Origin: Advenella kashmirensis W13003
GTDB lineage: Bacteria > Pseudomonadota > Gammaproteobacteria > Burkholderiales > Burkholderiaceae_B
Length of the DNA stretch: 64,000 nt
Direction of reading: 5' to 3'
NCBI RefSeq assembly: GCF_000506985.1
Contig: NZ_KI650979.1
Span: 744,001-808,000, forward strand
Shown one piece after another: positions 1 through 9,007 of the stretch (positions are counted from its first letter, which is position 1; every line of letters starts with the position of its first letter). The position numbers and the translations under genes are program-made. The notes under the pieces are model-generated. The model was not told the origin of the DNA. It searched no databases and worked only from the letters and a program-made list of their open reading frames with translations.

Positions 1-1
1 G

Positions 2-1087
2 CTACAGAGAATCGTCACCCAGGGCAGCCAGCAACTCGGCCTGGCGCTCGGCAATGAGCGCGCCTGTCAATTCGTCCAGCGAGCCTTCCATGATTTGTGC
101 CAGTTTATACAAAGTCAGGTTGATGCGGTGATCAGTGACCCGTCCCTGAGGATAATTGTAAGTACGAATACGCTCGGAGCGATCACCCGTGCCCACCAGA
201 CTCTTGCGCTCAGCCGCTTCCTTCTGCTGCTGTTCCTGACGCTGGATATCGTTGATGCGCGCCGCCAGTACACTCATTGCTCGCGCCTTGTTTTTGTGCT
301 GGGACCGGTCGTCCTGGCACTCGGCCACAATCCCCGTTGGAATATGCGTGATCCGCACGGCCGAATCGGTTTTATTGATGTGCTGGCCCCCGGCGCCGCT
401 GGCGCGAAACGTGTCAATACGCAAATCGGCGGGATTGAGCACCACATCGGACACCTCATCGGCTTCCGGCAACACGGCGACCGTGCAGGCCGACGTATGC
501 ACACGTCCCTGTGATTCGGTTTCCGGAACCCGCTGCACACGATGCGCGCCGGACTCATACTTCAGGCGTCCGTACACGCCCTCGCCATCAATCCGGGCTA
601 TCACCTCGCGGTAGCCACCCATCTCGGATGCGTTCTCGGACATGATCTCCACTTTCCAGCCTTTCTCCTCGGCATAGCGGCTGTACATGCGGAACAGATC
701 GCCGCTGAAAATGGCGCTTTCATCGCCACCGGTGCCTGCCCGCACCTCCAGAAAGACACTGCGGCCATCGTCCGGGTCTTTCGGCAGCAATTGCAACTGT
801 AATTGCTCCTCAAGGTCCTCGATACGCGCTTTTGCCGTATCCAGTTCCTCCTGGGCCATATCGCGCAATTCAGGATCCGACATCATTTCAGTTGCCGTCT
901 GCAAATCGGCTTCGGTCGCCTCGTAACTGCGAAACAGCATGACCACCGGGTCGATTTCTGCGCGTTCACGCGACAACTTGCGAAAGCGATCCATGTCGTT
1001 GGCTGCATCGGGCTCGGCAAGCAAGGCATCTACTTCGATAAGGCGCTGCGAGATTTGCTCCAGACGGGAGCGCATTGAAGATTTCAT
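2..1087 (-). CDS. prfA: Peptide chain release factor 1 (RF1)
   Basis: RF1 reads UAA and UAG in the ribosomal A site and triggers peptidyl-tRNA hydrolysis in the cytoplasm. With the start used here the protein has 361 residues, the usual length. The stop-codon reading tripeptide is P-E-T at residues 188-190 inside a typical [10 protein letters not shown] context, and the catalytic GGQ is at 233-235. Both sit at the same numbers as in the E. coli protein. An in-frame start 63 bases upstream (1150) would add 21 residues unlike any RF1, so ATG at 1087 is preferred; no strong ribosome-binding site precedes it. It follows hemA by 84 bases on the same strand, the classic hemA-prfA order; prmC, expected next, would lie outside the window. 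Confidence 0.97.
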   Translation of the reverse strand: MKSSMRSRLEQISQRLIEVDALLAEPDAANDMDRFRKLSRERAEIDPVVMLFRSYEATEADLQTATEMMSDPELRDMAQEELDTAKARIEDLEEQLQLQLLPKDPDDGRSVFLEVRAGTGGDESAIFSGDLFRMYSRYAEEKGWKVEIMSENASEMGGYREVIARIDGEGVYGRLKYESGAHRVQRVPETESQGRVHTSACTVAVLPEADEVSDVVLNPADLRIDTFRASGAGGQHINKTDSAVRITHIPTGIVAECQDDRSQHKNKARAMSVLAARINDIQRQEQQQKEAAERKSLVGTGDRSERIRTYNYPQGRVTDHRINLTLYKLAQIMEGSLDELTGALIAERQAELLAALGDDSL

Positions 1088-1171
1088 AACGAATATTGGA
1101 AAAGACGACGTGTTCAGGAAAAGGCGGCGCGAGAAGAGCGCCGCCGCCAATAATGACTGGCAAGAGCAACG

Positions 1172-2446
1172 CTAATGGTTGCTGTCCTGATACGGAAAGA
1201 GTTGAGGCAGCATATTCATGAGCGCGGCACGATCCTCGCCCTGGCTGCGATTGAGCGCCACCATGGGCGCATGCAAATATTTTTGCGTCAGGCTGTGCGC
1301 AAACTGCTCCAGAACCAGATCGGCATTCTCGCCTTTGGCCAGCAGTCGCCGCGCCCGTTCCAGCTCGGCCTGCATGACGGCGTCGGCACCCTGATTCAGA
1401 TTGCGGATAACCGGCACGACAGCGCGCGAGTCCAGCCAATGCATGAAATTCTGCACCCGGCTGTCGATAATGGCTTCCGCCTGGACCACAGCCGCCTGGC
1501 GGGAATCGCTGGCCATTTGCACATAACGCCCCAGGTCGTCGACGGAATACAGATAAACGTCGTCCAGTTGTGAAACTTCAGGTTCGATATCGCGCGGCAC
1601 GGCCAGGTCAATCATGACCATGGGCATATGACGCCGTGATTTGGATGCTTTCTGTACCAGCCCCAGGCCCAGGATGGGCAAGGAGCTGGCCGTACAGGAT
1701 ACGACAATATCAAAGTCGGCCAGGCGATCAGGCAGATCAGCCAGTTTCATGGTCTGCCCGTCAAACTGCGAGGCGAGCGTTTCGGCACGCTCTCGCGTGC
1801 GATTGGCCACGACCATACAGGATGGCTTTTGCGCAGAAAAATGGGTGGAACACAGCTCGATCATTTCACCGGCGCCGATAAACAACACGCGGGTTTTGGA
1901 CAGATCGCCAAACACGCGCTGCGCCAAGCGGACCGCTGCGGCCGCCATGGAAACAGACTGGGCGCCAATGGCCGTTTGCGTACGGACCTCTTTGGCGACC
2001 GAAAAGGTTTTTTGAAACAGCTGATGCAGCAGCGTTCCCAGCGAACCGGCTTCGCTGGCTGCACGCACGGCAGTTTTCATTTGACCGAGAATCTGGGGCT
2101 CGCCCAGCACCATCGAATCAAGGCCGCTGGCTACGCGGAAAGCATGGCGCACGGCCAGGTCTTTGTTATATTGATACAAATGCGGACGCAATTCGTTGGC
2201 TTCCAGCGAATTGAAGTCGGCCAGCCAGGCGGGAATGTGCTCAGCCACCTCGGACTGGGCCGCGCAATAGATTTCTGTGCGATTACAGGTGGACAGGATG
2301 GTTGCTTCCTGCACACGCGTGCCAAACGCAGAACGCAGGCCGTCAAGCGCCGGCCGCAGCAGCTCTGCAGGCATGGAAACCCGTTCGCGCACCGACACCG
2401 GTGCCGAATGATGATTCAAACCGAAGGTTAGAACGTCAAGTGACAT
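1172..2446 (-). CDS. hemA: Glutamyl-tRNA reductase
   Basis: This enzyme reduces glutamyl-tRNA(Glu) with NADPH to glutamate-1-semialdehyde, the first committed step of tetrapyrrole (heme) synthesis by the C5 route. The 424-residue length is normal. The nucleophilic cysteine is Cys54 in the STCNRTE motif, the substrate-domain motif [15 protein letters not shown] is at about 108-122, and the NADPH-binding glycine loop GAGEM is at 191-195. It is the first gene of a hemA-prfA pair and points away from the tRNA-Phe gene. A perfect TATAAT hexamer lies about 45 bases upstream of the ATG on this strand. Confidence 0.97.
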   Translation of the reverse strand: MSLDVLTFGLNHHSAPVSVRERVSMPAELLRPALDGLRSAFGTRVQEATILSTCNRTEIYCAAQSEVAEHIPAWLADFNSLEANELRPHLYQYNKDLAVRHAFRVASGLDSMVLGEPQILGQMKTAVRAASEAGSLGTLLHQLFQKTFSVAKEVRTQTAIGAQSVSMAAAAVRLAQRVFGDLSKTRVLFIGAGEMIELCSTHFSAQKPSCMVVANRTRERAETLASQFDGQTMKLADLPDRLADFDIVVSCTASSLPILGLGLVQKASKSRRHMPMVMIDLAVPRDIEPEVSQLDDVYLYSVDDLGRYVQMASDSRQAAVVQAEAIIDSRVQNFMHWLDSRAVVPVIRNLNQGADAVMQAELERARRLLAKGENADLVLEQFAHSLTQKYLHAPMVALNRSQGEDRAALMNMLPQLFPYQDSNH

Positions 2447-2491
2447 GGCCGTAATATCTTGAATTTTCTTTTATGATCTGGTATTAGTCTG

Positions 2492-2520
2492 ATTATAGAC
2501 CGTCCGGACTCTTTTTTGAA
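2492..2520 (-). promoter_or_regulatory. Putative sigma-70 promoter of hemA
   Basis: On the minus strand a perfect -10 hexamer TATAAT occupies 2497-2492. A 4/6 match to the -35 box (TTCAAA, 2520-2515) lies 17 bases upstream. The position fits transcription of hemA-prfA with a 5' leader of about 40 bases. This is a by-eye match only. Confidence 0.5.
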
Positions 2521-2548
2521 ATATTTATGCCGTCTTCGCTTCAAAATA

Positions 2549-2577
2549 TATACACAAGCGAAAAACTAGTGTATTAT
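2549..2577 (+). promoter_or_regulatory. Putative sigma-70 promoter of tRNA-Phe
   Basis: TATACA at 2549-2554 (4/6 to the -35 consensus) and TATTAT at 2572-2577 (-10) are separated by 17 bases. The -10 lies 13 bases before the mature 5' end of tRNA-Phe, a usual spacing for a singly transcribed tRNA. Confidence 0.45.
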
Positions 2578-2590
2578 TTCGTTCTTTGTT

Positions 2591-2666
2591 GGCCAGGTAG
2601 CTCAGTCGGTAGAGCAGAGGATTGAAAATCCTTGTGTCGGCAGTTCGATTCTGCCCCAGGCCACCA
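2591..2666 (+). tRNA. tRNA-Phe (anticodon GAA)
   Basis: A complete 76-base cloverleaf can be drawn. Acceptor strands are 2591-2597 and 2656-2662 and the CCA end is encoded. The D-stem GCTC/GAGC is intact, the anticodon loop TTGAAAA places GAA at positions 34-36, and the T-arm GGCAG-TTCGATT-CTGCC is perfect. Two details differ from the textbook molecule: the acceptor stem has an A-A mismatch at pair 5:68 (2595 and 2658), and the anticodon stem closes with a G-U pair. The gene stands alone and is followed 20 bases later by a terminator hairpin. Confidence 0.97.
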
Positions 2667-2686
2667 AAAACCTCTATATGTAAATT

Positions 2687-2711
2687 AGCCGCTTTTCGAA
2701 GCGGCTTTTTT
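2687..2711 (+). terminator. Rho-independent terminator of tRNA-Phe
   Basis: An 8-bp perfect stem AGCCGCTT / AAGCGGCT encloses a stable TTCG tetraloop and is followed directly by a run of T residues. It ends the tRNA-Phe transcript. Confidence 0.9.
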
Positions 2712-2959
2712 ATTGTCTGCAATTGCATCACTTCCCACCTCTCTGATTCGCTCAATCGAACACACCACCTACGTTGCCAAATAAGTGCACGTCGTATACT
2801 ATTGATCATAGTGCATTATTTTGCATTGACAGATGATTCTACTGAGTTTCGCAACCGCGCATGACGCTTTGCGGAACTGCGACGTGTTCGTACGTGAAGG
2901 CCTGCACTTTGCTGCCTGCCTCATCGAAACCTGACTAATCTAAGGCAATAGGAAGTTTC

Positions 2960-3973
2960 ATGATGTCGATAACACCACTCTTGACCCTTCTTAGCGAAGG
3001 AAAACTTCGAACTGCAGTAAAGGCGAATGCGCTTTATAAACCGTTCTACACGCTCGTTTATCTTGCGACTCTGAAAAATTGTGGCTTAATGGACCGGCTA
3101 TCGTCCGGCCCGGCACCATTCAATGATCTTGTCATGACCTACACCAGCGACATAAAAACCAAGGACGCATTGGAGAGCTGGCTGCAAATGGGCTGCCGGT
3201 TGAAGCTACTCGTTGTTACTGATCAGGGTTACGTTCTTACGGGATTGGCCGAAAAACTGTCGCAACCGCAGAACGACGCAACTCTGGCGCTGTTGCAGGA
3301 AGTAGGAAGCCTGCATTATCGCCTGATCACCGAAACCCCGGAAAGGATCGGCAAAGGCGAGTTATGGCAGCTCGACAACCAGGATGGTTCGCTCACAGCG
3401 CGATCTTCCCGCGCCCTGGAGCCGTTCGTATTGGAGGCAATCAAACGATACCTTCCCCATTCAAAACCCTGCAAGTTGCTTGAAATCGGCTGCGGCTCCG
3501 GGATCTATATTCGACATGCTGCTGAGCATAACCCGCTCTTGACCGCAGTGGGCCTGGAATTGCAGGAAGACGTAGCGCAGGTCGCCAGAAAGAACCTGCA
3601 TGATTGGGGCATTTCCGATCGTGTCGCCATTGACATTGGGGATATACGAACAATGCCTGTCACACCCCATTTCGATGTGGCTACGCTCCATAACAATATT
3701 TACTACTTTGCCGTTGACGAAAGAATTCAAATCCTTGATAGAATTCGAGGGTTTCTGAAGCCGGACGGCACACTACTGCTCACCACATGCTGCCAGGGCG
3801 GAAATATTGGCATGGAGGCCCTAAACCTTTGGGGTGCATCCAATCTGCATGGCGGGAGGCTTCCTGAAAAGATGGAGATGATTGACCAGCTACAACAGGC
3901 TGGATACGCAGACATTAATTCCATGCGATTGATTCCCGGTGACAGCTTTTACGCCTTCAGCGCTCGCAAATGA
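2960..3973 (+). CDS. SAM-dependent class I methyltransferase
   Basis: A 337-residue cytoplasmic enzyme expected to transfer a methyl group from S-adenosylmethionine to an unknown acceptor. The SAM-binding motif I is visible as LEIGCGSG at 174-181, followed by an acidic post-I region (VGLELQ, about 198-202). A winged-helix-like N-terminal part of about 150 residues resembles the dimerisation domain of O-methyltransferases. The ATG at 2960 follows an AGGAAG ribosome site; the next codon is also ATG. It lies 88 bases before a TetR-type regulator on the same strand, which may control it. The substrate cannot be told from the sequence. Confidence 0.85.
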   Translation: MMSITPLLTLLSEGKLRTAVKANALYKPFYTLVYLATLKNCGLMDRLSSGPAPFNDLVMTYTSDIKTKDALESWLQMGCRLKLLVVTDQGYVLTGLAEKLSQPQNDATLALLQEVGSLHYRLITETPERIGKGELWQLDNQDGSLTARSSRALEPFVLEAIKRYLPHSKPCKLLEIGCGSGIYIRHAAEHNPLLTAVGLELQEDVAQVARKNLHDWGISDRVAIDIGDIRTMPVTPHFDVATLHNNIYYFAVDERIQILDRIRGFLKPDGTLLLTTCCQGGNIGMEALNLWGASNLHGGRLPEKMEMIDQLQQAGYADINSMRLIPGDSFYAFSARK

Positions 3974-4061
3974 ATGGCGCTGCTCCTTGGCCTGCCACAG
4001 GAAAGAGCAGCACCTGACGAACAATCACACACAAAGCATATAATTCGGAAGGACTTGCGCT

Positions 4062-4700
4062 ATGAAATCCACACATGACGCGCCGGGGCGCCGCGAACGC
4101 AAGCTCAGGCAGATGATGGAACATATCGCCGGCACCGCAGCGACGTTGTTTGAATCTCTGAGCTACGAATCCGTGACAATGGAACGGATTGCCGAAGAGG
4201 CGGACGTCGCCAAGCGAACGCTATACAACCACTTCCCGACCAAAGAAGCCGTCCTTGCCTACTGGATTGACGCTGAGTTGAAACGAGACTTGGCGAGCCT
4301 GCAGAGCAGCATTGCCAGATGCAGAACGTTCCGTTCGCGTATCACATGTGTGTTACGCGCATCAGCTGACTGGTGCGAGAAACACCCGGACCATCTGATG
4401 GCCTATCTTCGGCATCGGCTCCTTGGCGCAGGTACGCGCGGCCCCCAGGAAGCCCGTTCGGACAGCAGCGACATCGCGCTCGTGTGGCAGCAACTCATCG
4501 CAGGCGGCCAGCAGACCGGCGAGATCAGCAAAGAGTCTCCCGCTGATCAGCTCGCCACTTGGTTTCATCACCTGTACCTGGGCGCCTTGCTGCGATGGCT
4601 GCATACACCCGGCCTGTCTCTGGAGGGCGAATTTCGTTCCATTACCAAGCTGTTTATCGAGGGAGCTGCTGCAAAAAGGTCAAGCACAGCGGCTCACTGA
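4062..4700 (+). CDS. TetR/AcrR family transcriptional regulator
   Basis: A 212-residue protein with an N-terminal TetR DNA-binding domain. The helix-turn-helix spans about residues 38-60 and contains the typical sequence MERIAEEADVAKRTLYNHF; an alpha-helical ligand-binding part follows. It sits downstream of the methyltransferase on the same strand, and directly upstream of a broken cytochrome c fragment that may once have belonged to its target operon. Ligand and operator are unknown. Confidence 0.88.
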   Translation: MKSTHDAPGRRERKLRQMMEHIAGTAATLFESLSYESVTMERIAEEADVAKRTLYNHFPTKEAVLAYWIDAELKRDLASLQSSIARCRTFRSRITCVLRASADWCEKHPDHLMAYLRHRLLGAGTRGPQEARSDSSDIALVWQQLIAGGQQTGEISKESPADQLATWFHHLYLGALLRWLHTPGLSLEGEFRSITKLFIEGAAAKRSSTAAH

Positions 4701-4737
4701 TTTCCGGGCTTTAATACTGAACTACAGATCGCACATT

Positions 4738-5034
4738 GTGCCGAATGTCATACGCCGCGCAATGGGTCTAGGCGGCCTGGATCTGAATCGCGCCCTGCAG
4801 GGCGGTGCCATGTCCGACGGCATCTGGTATGCGCCTGCGCTGACAGCGGATCAGGATGACGGGTTTGCACCCAGCACCAAGGCCAACCCCAAACCTTACG
4901 GCATGCCACCCTTTCGCCATTTTCTGAACGATATGCAAATTGCCGCAGTCGCCAGTTATGTCCGCAATTCCTGGAGCAACCAATCAGGCGGCGTCAACCA
5001 GCGACAGGTCAATCGTGTCAGGAATATTGATTAA
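4738..5034 (+). pseudogene. C-terminal remnant of a c-type cytochrome subunit
   Basis: Translation of this frame gives about 98 residues that end like the cytochrome c subunits of membrane alcohol or aldehyde dehydrogenases: GMPPFRHFLND near the axial-methionine loop, then IAAVASYVRNSW. The haem-binding CXXCH motifs, which lie further N-terminal in such proteins, are absent. There is no convincing start codon or ribosome site, and the frame runs back into the TetR coding region. I read it as the surviving 3' end of a deleted gene. The left limit is approximate. Confidence 0.6.
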
Positions 5035-5058
5035 GGGATTCTCCGACAATATTTAGTG

Positions 5059-5955
5059 CTAACGTGATTCGAAATGATACAAACGGGCCGGGTTAAATAC
5101 CAAAACCTGTTCCCTGCTTTTCTCATCAGGCAGCCAACGAGCCAGGGTGTTGAGCAGGACGCCATCGTCGGGCACTTGAACGGGTTCATAATAATTGATA
5201 TGCGGCCAGTCCGATCCCCATACGACCTGCTCGGGATTGGCCGCCACGATTTGCCGCGCAAACTCGTCAGTATCATCATAGTGGCCGTACCGGTTGGTAT
5301 TGCGATCGGCCCCTGATATTTTGGTCCAGGCGTCCCCGTCTTTCAACATGCGCAATAATTGCTGGAATCCTGGATCCTGAACGCCACGAGACGCGTTCAT
5401 ACGTCCCATATGATCAATCACCAGCGTGATATTCAAACGTAGTAAACGAGGAGCCAGTTGAACCAGATCCGGAGCATGAACCCAGATTTGCGCATGCAAC
5501 CCTAAATCACGCATCACCGGGGCGAGACGCTCCAGCGTATCGAGTCCTACCCCATTCCGATACACCGCCATCCCGTCTATGGCATATAAATTGAATCTCA
5601 AACCGGTAATACCCGCCTTGCGCCAACGAATCAAGGTGTCTCTATCCACATCGTCGGTGGTAACAGCAACACCCCGCAGTCTGTCAGGCTGCTCAGCCAG
5701 TGCATCCAGAATAGAACGATTGTCCGTCCCGCAAGCGCTCGCCGTCACCAGTACGCCGCGCGTAAATCCAATGCGTTGCAAGTGCGCCAGATAACGTTCC
5801 AGCGCGTTCTCCGGCGGCGTATAACTTCTGTCATCTGAAAGTGCATAGGCAGAGTAGGGGCCAAAAATGTGCGCATGACTATCGCAGGCGCGTTCGGGCA
5901 CCTGAAAAGTAAGAGGCGTAATGTGGTCTAGCGGGGCAAGGCAAGGTTTCGTCAT
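5059..5955 (-). CDS. Amidohydrolase family protein (PDC-lactonase-like)
   Basis: A 298-residue TIM-barrel hydrolase of the amidohydrolase-2 / COG3618 type, which includes 2-pyrone-4,6-dicarboxylate lactonase LigI. Likely metal ligands or active-site residues are visible: HxH at 27 and 29 (DSHAHIF), His182 in VIDHMGR and Asp249 in WGSDWP. It probably opens a lactone or hydrolyses a related ring compound in the cytoplasm. It is the last gene of a minus-strand set with a Bug receptor and a class II aldolase, 46 bases downstream of the receptor gene. It is related to the amidohydrolase at 18612. The substrate is not known. Confidence 0.85.
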   Translation of the reverse strand: MTKPCLAPLDHITPLTFQVPERACDSHAHIFGPYSAYALSDDRSYTPPENALERYLAHLQRIGFTRGVLVTASACGTDNRSILDALAEQPDRLRGVAVTTDDVDRDTLIRWRKAGITGLRFNLYAIDGMAVYRNGVGLDTLERLAPVMRDLGLHAQIWVHAPDLVQLAPRLLRLNITLVIDHMGRMNASRGVQDPGFQQLLRMLKDGDAWTKISGADRNTNRYGHYDDTDEFARQIVAANPEQVVWGSDWPHINYYEPVQVPDDGVLLNTLARWLPDEKSREQVLVFNPARLYHFESR

Positions 5956-6001
5956 GGAATACTCAAAAGTTTAAGGGTGTCAGCAATGACATTGCGAACC
6001 A

Positions 6002-6967
6002 TTAACGGGTTTTCAGCTTCCCGGCCTGATCCAGGCGGCGCGCCATCTCCGTTTCACTTGAAATAAGGTCAGTGAATGTCGCGGGTGTGGATGACTCTGC
6101 CATGCTGCCGATATTGTCCATGGCAGTCATAACCTTGCTGTCCTTCGATACCTGTACCACCGCATCATTCAATTGCTTGACGACATCCGCAGGCACGCCC
6201 TTGGGCAAAAGAATACCGGTACGTGTGGATTCGTCCAGCCCTTTTATGCCGGACTCTTCCAGCGTGGGCACGCCTTTGAGGGCCGACACAGGCTGTGCGG
6301 TCATAACAGCAAGCGCCTTGATTTTGCCGCCCGTGATCAAGCTCGTCGAACTGCTAAGCTGGTCAATGACCGTGTCGAGCTGGCCTCCTGCCAGATCGAC
6401 CAGAGCAGGCGCGGATCCCTTATAGGCAATGGGATTGAAAGTGCAATTGGTCATCTGCTGCAACTTGATCAACGCCACATAGTTAGTGGTTCCGATACCT
6501 GAATGGCCGACCGTCAGTTTACCGGGATTACGACAGGCATCCTTGATCAAATCATTAATGGAATGGTACGGGCTGTCCACCGGCACATCCACGACCAGCG
6601 GCGTGCTGGCGATCAACCCGACGGCTTGAAAGTCCTCTGGTTTGTAGTCAGTCGCTGCCATGAACGGTGCGACGGCAATCGCATTTGGTGTGGTCACGAG
6701 CATGGTGTAGCCATCGGGTGCCGACCGGGCGACCTGATTGGCACCAATAATACCGCCCGCGCCTGGTTTATTGACGACGACGATTCTGGCATTAAGGACC
6801 TTTTCCAGGGCCGGAGCCACGATTCTGGCTGTGATATCCAGGTTGCCGCCCGGCGAAAACGGCACGACCATGGTAATCGGTTTATCAGGGTAAGCGGCAG
6901 ACGCAGGTGCTGCGCCCAGGATAGTACAGGCGCAAAGCGCCCCCACAGCGAATTTTATCGATGTCAT
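6002..6967 (-). CDS. Bug/TctC family periplasmic solute-binding protein
   Basis: Bug proteins bind small organic acids or other metabolites in the periplasm, for tripartite tricarboxylate transporters or for sensing. This 321-residue member starts with a Sec signal peptide ending near Ala24 (PASA), followed by the family opening AYPDKPI and the ligand-loop VVPFSPGG at 34-41. The ATG at 6967 is chosen because GGAGAC precedes it; an upstream in-frame extension of 60 residues has no signal-peptide character. It is 29 bases downstream of the aldolase gene, so both are probably co-transcribed and the ligand may be the aldolase or amidohydrolase substrate. Confidence 0.93.
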   Translation of the reverse strand: MTSIKFAVGALCACTILGAAPASAAYPDKPITMVVPFSPGGNLDITARIVAPALEKVLNARIVVVNKPGAGGIIGANQVARSAPDGYTMLVTTPNAIAVAPFMAATDYKPEDFQAVGLIASTPLVVDVPVDSPYHSINDLIKDACRNPGKLTVGHSGIGTTNYVALIKLQQMTNCTFNPIAYKGSAPALVDLAGGQLDTVIDQLSSSTSLITGGKIKALAVMTAQPVSALKGVPTLEESGIKGLDESTRTGILLPKGVPADVVKQLNDAVVQVSKDSKVMTAMDNIGSMAESSTPATFTDLISSETEMARRLDQAGKLKTR

Positions 6968-6996
6968 GAAGTGTCTCCGATGTAATAATGTTTTAT

Positions 6997-7782
6997 TCAG
7001 GTACGGTAGGATGGATCCAGACGATCCAGTTTGCGCAGCAAAGCGGGCCATTCCATGACCCCATAAGGACGGCGAGTACCCGGCTGGTAATTGTTCCAGG
7101 TTTCTTCCAGGACACCGGCTCCCACCTCGGACAGAGGCGAATTGCATGCCATGGCGGCAAGCTGGGATCTACAGGCCAATTCCAGACGGTGCATCCAGTT
7201 GAACGCTTCTGCGATGCTAGCAGAAGCGACGAGCGCACCATGATTGCGCAAAATAAGCGCCTCACCTGCACCAAGATCCTGAATCAGAGATTTCTTTTCT
7301 TTATCGTCCAGCACCACGCCTTGATAATCGTGATATCCGATTTTCAAAAACCGCATGGCCGTCTGGTTCAGCGGCAACAGACCGCAAGCCAGCGATGAAA
7401 CAGCCATAGAAGCCCAACTATGCGTGTGAATAACACAAGCGACATCATGTCTTGCCTCATGAATTGCACTGTGTATCACGTAGCCTGCCCTATTGATGCC
7501 ATAGTCCAGGTCCCCGAAGTCAGGCTTGGCCAGGATATTTCCGTTCAAATCGACTTTAATCAGGCTGGAAGCAGTAATTTCTTCATACAGCATGCCGTAG
7601 GGATTGATCAGGAATGCATTCTCTTCACCTGGCACACTGGCTGAAATATGATTCGCGATCATATCGGACATGCCATACAAGGCGACTAACCGATAACACG
7701 CAGCCAGATCGACTCGCCGTTGCCACTCCTGTGCACTGCATTGATGTTGTATTGACGAAATTTTCAATTCATATCGGTTCAT
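6997..7782 (-). CDS. Class II aldolase/adducin family protein
   Basis: Zinc-dependent aldolase fold of the fuculose-phosphate-aldolase / ribulose-phosphate-epimerase superfamily, 261 residues. The zinc ligands appear as His119 and His121 (VIHTHSW) and His181 (RNHGAL), with a candidate catalytic Glu109 nearby. Such enzymes cleave or decarboxylate hydroxylated acids, but several members of unknown activity occur in catabolic clusters. Start: ATG at 7782 is preferred over a GTG 39 bases upstream, because family members begin near this point. It is first in an aldolase-Bug-amidohydrolase operon and diverges from the LysR gene at 8036, its probable regulator. Confidence 0.85.
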   Translation of the reverse strand: MNRYELKISSIQHQCSAQEWQRRVDLAACYRLVALYGMSDMIANHISASVPGEENAFLINPYGMLYEEITASSLIKVDLNGNILAKPDFGDLDYGINRAGYVIHSAIHEARHDVACVIHTHSWASMAVSSLACGLLPLNQTAMRFLKIGYHDYQGVVLDDKEKKSLIQDLGAGEALILRNHGALVASASIAEAFNWMHRLELACRSQLAAMACNSPLSEVGAGVLEETWNNYQPGTRRPYGVMEWPALLRKLDRLDPSYRT

Positions 7783-8035
7783 GGCGAGATCCAAAAAAAT
7801 GGCAAGTATTTCGGGAGGCACTGTGCCTGTTCTGCACTTATATCGGTAAAAGGCGCTTTAACGGGACGTAACGGTCTACGCTTCGCATTCTAAGAACACA
7901 TGTGCGTTTTGCCCAGTAGCGTAGAATCAAGAGCCCTTTAATTTAATTAAACACTTGTCATATCATAGATAGAGTAAGATCGGCAAACACGCCCGACTCC
8001 CTCAGGGTTGCCCCGGCTGGCAACAAGGAATCTAA

Positions 8036-8962
8036 ATGGAACTACGCCAAATTCAATACTTTATTCGGGTTGTGGAGTCCGGCAGCATGGGCAAAGCGGC
8101 AATGGCACTCGACGTCACCACCTCCACGCTCAGCCAGCAAATCAGCAAACTGGAAAGCGAGTTATCCACCCGGTTATTGCAACGGCAATCGACGGGCGTG
8201 ATACCTACCGGCGCAGGTCTGGAGTTTCTTCGACATGCCCGGGCCATTTGTCACCATGTCGAGCAAGCCTCCAGCGCCACGCGCAGCGAGCGACTCTCTG
8301 GTAAGGTCAGCATTGGGATGGCACCCACTACGGCGCTGAAACTCGCTTTACCTCTGCTGACAGAAATGCGCAAGCGTTACCCGAAAATAAAAGTTCAAAT
8401 AGTAGAGGGCTTGTCCGCCCATCTGACCACCCTGCTCGATACTCGCCGGCTGGATATGTCCATGCGTTTCGACATTGGCGAGGATCCCAGAATGAGCGCG
8501 CTACCTTTGTTGAAAGAAAAGCTTTTTGTCATCGGCAACGCCTCCCTGCCTGGTATGCCCCGTGGCAAACGCACTTCACTTGAACAGATTGCTGATCTGC
8601 CCTTGATTCTTCCTACGGGACGGCATACGCTGGTGAGTATTATCATCAATGCGTTCAACAGAAAAAACATCAGGCCTAATATTGTTCTTGAAATCGATGG
8701 TTTGAACACGCTTATGAGCGCCGTCCAACAAGGCATGGGAGCGACGATACATCCAAGTTCTGCAATGGCCCTGATTCAAAATGAAGATATCCTGTCGGTG
8801 CTGATCACGGACGAATCGCTCTTTCGCTGCACGATCCTGACAGCGCCATCCGACGAAGAACTTTCGCCGGCAGCCCTGGCCACTCGCGTGGTTCTGAAAG
8901 ACGTAGTGCGTTCTCTCATTCAAAGCGGGGATTGGGACGGAGCTATCCGGCAGTTTTCTTGA
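8036..8962 (+). CDS. LysR family transcriptional regulator
   Basis: A 308-residue LysR-type regulator. The N-terminal winged helix-turn-helix (about 1-60) includes GSMGKAAMALDVTTSTLSQQ, and a periplasmic-binding-like effector domain follows from about 90. The N-terminus (MELRQIQYFIRVVE) resembles the Nac/Cbl-like branch. It is divergent from the aldolase-Bug-amidohydrolase operon across a 253-base AT-rich gap that contains a TTTAATTAAA palindrome, so it probably controls that operon and itself. It is followed, convergently, by the acyl-CoA dehydrogenase gene. Confidence 0.92.
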   Translation: MELRQIQYFIRVVESGSMGKAAMALDVTTSTLSQQISKLESELSTRLLQRQSTGVIPTGAGLEFLRHARAICHHVEQASSATRSERLSGKVSIGMAPTTALKLALPLLTEMRKRYPKIKVQIVEGLSAHLTTLLDTRRLDMSMRFDIGEDPRMSALPLLKEKLFVIGNASLPGMPRGKRTSLEQIADLPLILPTGRHTLVSIIINAFNRKNIRPNIVLEIDGLNTLMSAVQQGMGATIHPSSAMALIQNEDILSVLITDESLFRCTILTAPSDEELSPAALATRVVLKDVVRSLIQSGDWDGAIRQFS

Positions 8963-9007
8963 GGAAGTCAGATGAGAAAGGCAGTTCTGGCGGATACCAA
9001 CACCCTA

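Noticed and set aside
2525-2809. Reading frame of 94 codons on the minus strand across the tRNA-Phe gene
   Set aside because: It is antisense to a certain tRNA and its terminator; its peptide (with GGLGQNRTADTRIFNP) is the familiar false translation of tRNA sequence.
2833-2934. 33-codon frame starting ATG just upstream of the methyltransferase
   Set aside because: No ribosome site and no recognisable family; probably part of the leader region.
2591-5034. Genomic island inserted at tRNA-Phe
   Set aside because: No integrase, and I could not see a repeat of the tRNA 3' end elsewhere in the window. The change from housekeeping to accessory genes alone is not enough.
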